The notes under the pieces are model-generated. The model had not been told where the DNA came from. It saw nothing but the letters and a program-made list of their open reading frames with translations, and did no database searches. Shown here one piece after another: positions 51,793-54,700 of a DNA stretch of 64,000 bases. Positions within the stretch are counted from its first letter, which is position 1. Each line of letters opens with the position of its first letter. The stretch lies in contig JAWZYV010012510.1 in assembly GCA_038373885.1 (NCBI GenBank), forward strand, positions 186,001 through 250,000, in the 5' to 3' direction. The DNA is from Cheiracanthium punctorium (Eukaryota; Arthropoda; Arachnida; Araneae; Cheiracanthiidae). A program made the translations under genes and the position numbers.

Positions 51793-54700
51793 GTAGGATT
51801 ACGCTGCTCCATAACGGTCCTATTTAAAGAATTTTTTTTATTTTAATGACTATGTCATTTTATCTCTCAACACCCTTTATTGAAAAATGTGTTCCAAAAA
51901 TGCGACATTAAACAGAATAATTTTACATGTATTTAAATACTATTAGTTCACAACAGCTTTAATCTATTGTTACACTATTTCGTAAGCTGTAGAATATGCT
52001 TTTCATGTATTTTTTACATGTATCTAAATGCTATTAGTTCACAACTGCTTTAATCTATTGTTACAATATTTCGTAAGCTGTAGAATATGCTTCACGTGTA
52101 TTTTCTATAAATAGGTTACACTCATAAAAATTTCAACATAGGGTTACCAGGCGAAATACGAGAAAGATGAGCGATAAAATGACATAGTCAATTAATATCG
52201 TTTTAATATGGCAATCATAAACCTAAAATATTAAGGGGGTTCAGGGGGGTCTCCCCCTGACGAGGCTCGAACAGCCGAGATTTTTTTTAAATATTTTTTT
52301 TTTCAATATCATAACAATTTATAGGGTTACTTTAAAACTTGCTTTCAGAAATCAAAAGGAGTTTACTTTAACAGAAACTGCCTCCCGGGCTTTGAGTGGC
52401 TAGAACCATTTTACCGTACCACGGGTTGGGGTTAACTACTCCTTGCATGGACTTGGGTGTCATTTTGTCCGTCCCTTCATAGGAGGTGACGTTGGTCCAC
52501 CTATTAGATGCCTCCATAATAAAGTGACGCATATGCCCGGTGTTGGTAATGACCAATGCCTCTATCTATGTCCCATCCAGAATATCGGAGTGGTCCGAAA
52601 TAGCTGGTCAAGATAGAATAATAGCCGGGTAATGTTTGAAAGAAATTAATTCCTATTACCAGAATGATATTTTTGCAGAAATCAAGGACGTATTTAAAGG
52701 GGAGGAGTGCAGGGGATCCGCCCCCGCCGCCCCCAAATTTTGAAAGTGATATAGTCTTTTTGTGAAAAATTGTGCTTTTCTTACCATGTGGACCCCTTCC
52801 AAAATATTGTTCTGGATGCGTCCATGGCAGAAATGAAACGTTATTTGTGTAGTGTACAAAGAAAAAATATTATACCCCCAATGCTGGTAACGATTTTGCA
52901 AATTCTTATGCAGAACTAACTTTGACTGGCCTGTGTATGTGGAGGGGGGGAGGGGGGATGGCACCAGATGTGCTCGCACCAGGTGACACCGTGCTTAGCG
53001 ACGAAAATTTTACTTTCCGAACATGTACTATGTAAGGAAAGTATTGTAATCATGAAAAAATTCGACTTCGAGATTTTGGTGTATTTACACGTTTTGAGGT
53101 CTTCTGAATTCATTGATGCTATTTTTACGAGATGTATGTATGTATGTGTGTTTGCGAGTGAATACGATAGCTCCTGAAAGCGGCATTCGATCCAGCTCAA
53201 ATTGGGTAGATATGTTATGAACCACCGTCGCAAGAGCCGTATTGAGTTTGGTTTGTATAGGACTTATAGTTTTTCTACAGGGCTCTACGACAAATATTTC
53301 TTTTAGATTATGGCCTATGGCAGTGGCGCGCTAACTATTTTCATTTGCGACCCCCTATTTTGTGTAAAATTTTGTCGCGACCCCTGGATAGACAGTAGAC
53401 ATTTTGTTTAATTGACAACGAAGTTACATTGAAATTCTTTCCGAGAATGGCCAGGAGATCACCCATTTTCCACTGCTTTGACTGCAGACGGTCAAGAAGG
53501 CTGCATTTAAAAATTTTTTGACGTAATTTGTTTAATATACAGCTTAATGGAGTGATAAGAAATTGTTGAGCATTTTGACTGAAGCAATCTCGCGCCCCTT
53601 CTTGCAAGGAAATCAGCCTGTTCGTTCCCGTTTACTCCACAATGACCAGGAATCCACTGAAGCGCCACATGCTTCTTCTTTAAAACCAACTTTCGCACAT
53701 AGTCCCGACATTGAATGATTTCGTCCGATGAAGGAGGACTAGTTGAGCCAATAGTCTGGATTGCTGCTTGGAAATCGAAGAACAAAAGCACTGTTGTAAA
53801 TTTATCTTCGAGGGCCAATAGCTGCTTTAGAGCAATCCTGATGGTCTCCATTTCTTCGTCAAAAGCTGTTCTGTATTTCCCCGCAGAGGCATAAAAGGAG
53901 AGCAGGCTCGAATAACCTCCTGACCCTGCAGTCATAGGATCATCAAAAATGGAGCCATCAGTGTAGACATGCAGCCACTCAGGAACCGGGTACTTCATGA
54001 GAATTGTATCAAGGGCACAACATTTTAACACATGCGCAGAGCTATCTTTTTGTACAAAGTAACCCCAAGATTCAAATTCATCTCAGTCCGTACCATTTCC
54101 AAAGGATTGCGTGGCCCTGTCAAGTTTTGGCAAGTCAGAGAGTTAAATTGAATGCGCAGTGTTTCGTCGCTTGAAAGATCAATTAACTGTTCTTTTACAT
54201 TTTAAGGGATATTGGAATTAATAATATCAAATGAAAATGGATCACGGATCCAACCAAATTCATTTTCTGGAAATTTTATTAGTTATTAGGTGGAATATAT
54301 TACTTATATTAGTTATAGGTGGAAGTAAGCAGCACCGCAGAACACTATGCATGATAACGGAGTTCTGAAGCCCCGTGATAGCGATCGCGAATATCGCGCT
54401 TGTAAAATAATAACTGTCATTTTCTTCTCTTGTATTAGTTCCGTTCTTTGAAATGAATAATTGTAGATTTTTCATTAATTTGAATTTCTTTGCGCACTGC
54501 TGGCCTATGGGAGGAAATTCTTGAAAGTGCGCTAGCGTTTAAACGGTATATTCGATTGAGCTCAAATTGGGTATAATTATTATAAACCACCATCGTAAGA
54601 CCGGTATTGATTTTGATGTGTATAGGACTTAACTTTTGATGAAATAGTTTTTCTACAGGGCTACGACAAAGATTTCTTTTACTTCTGGACGCCCCAATAA

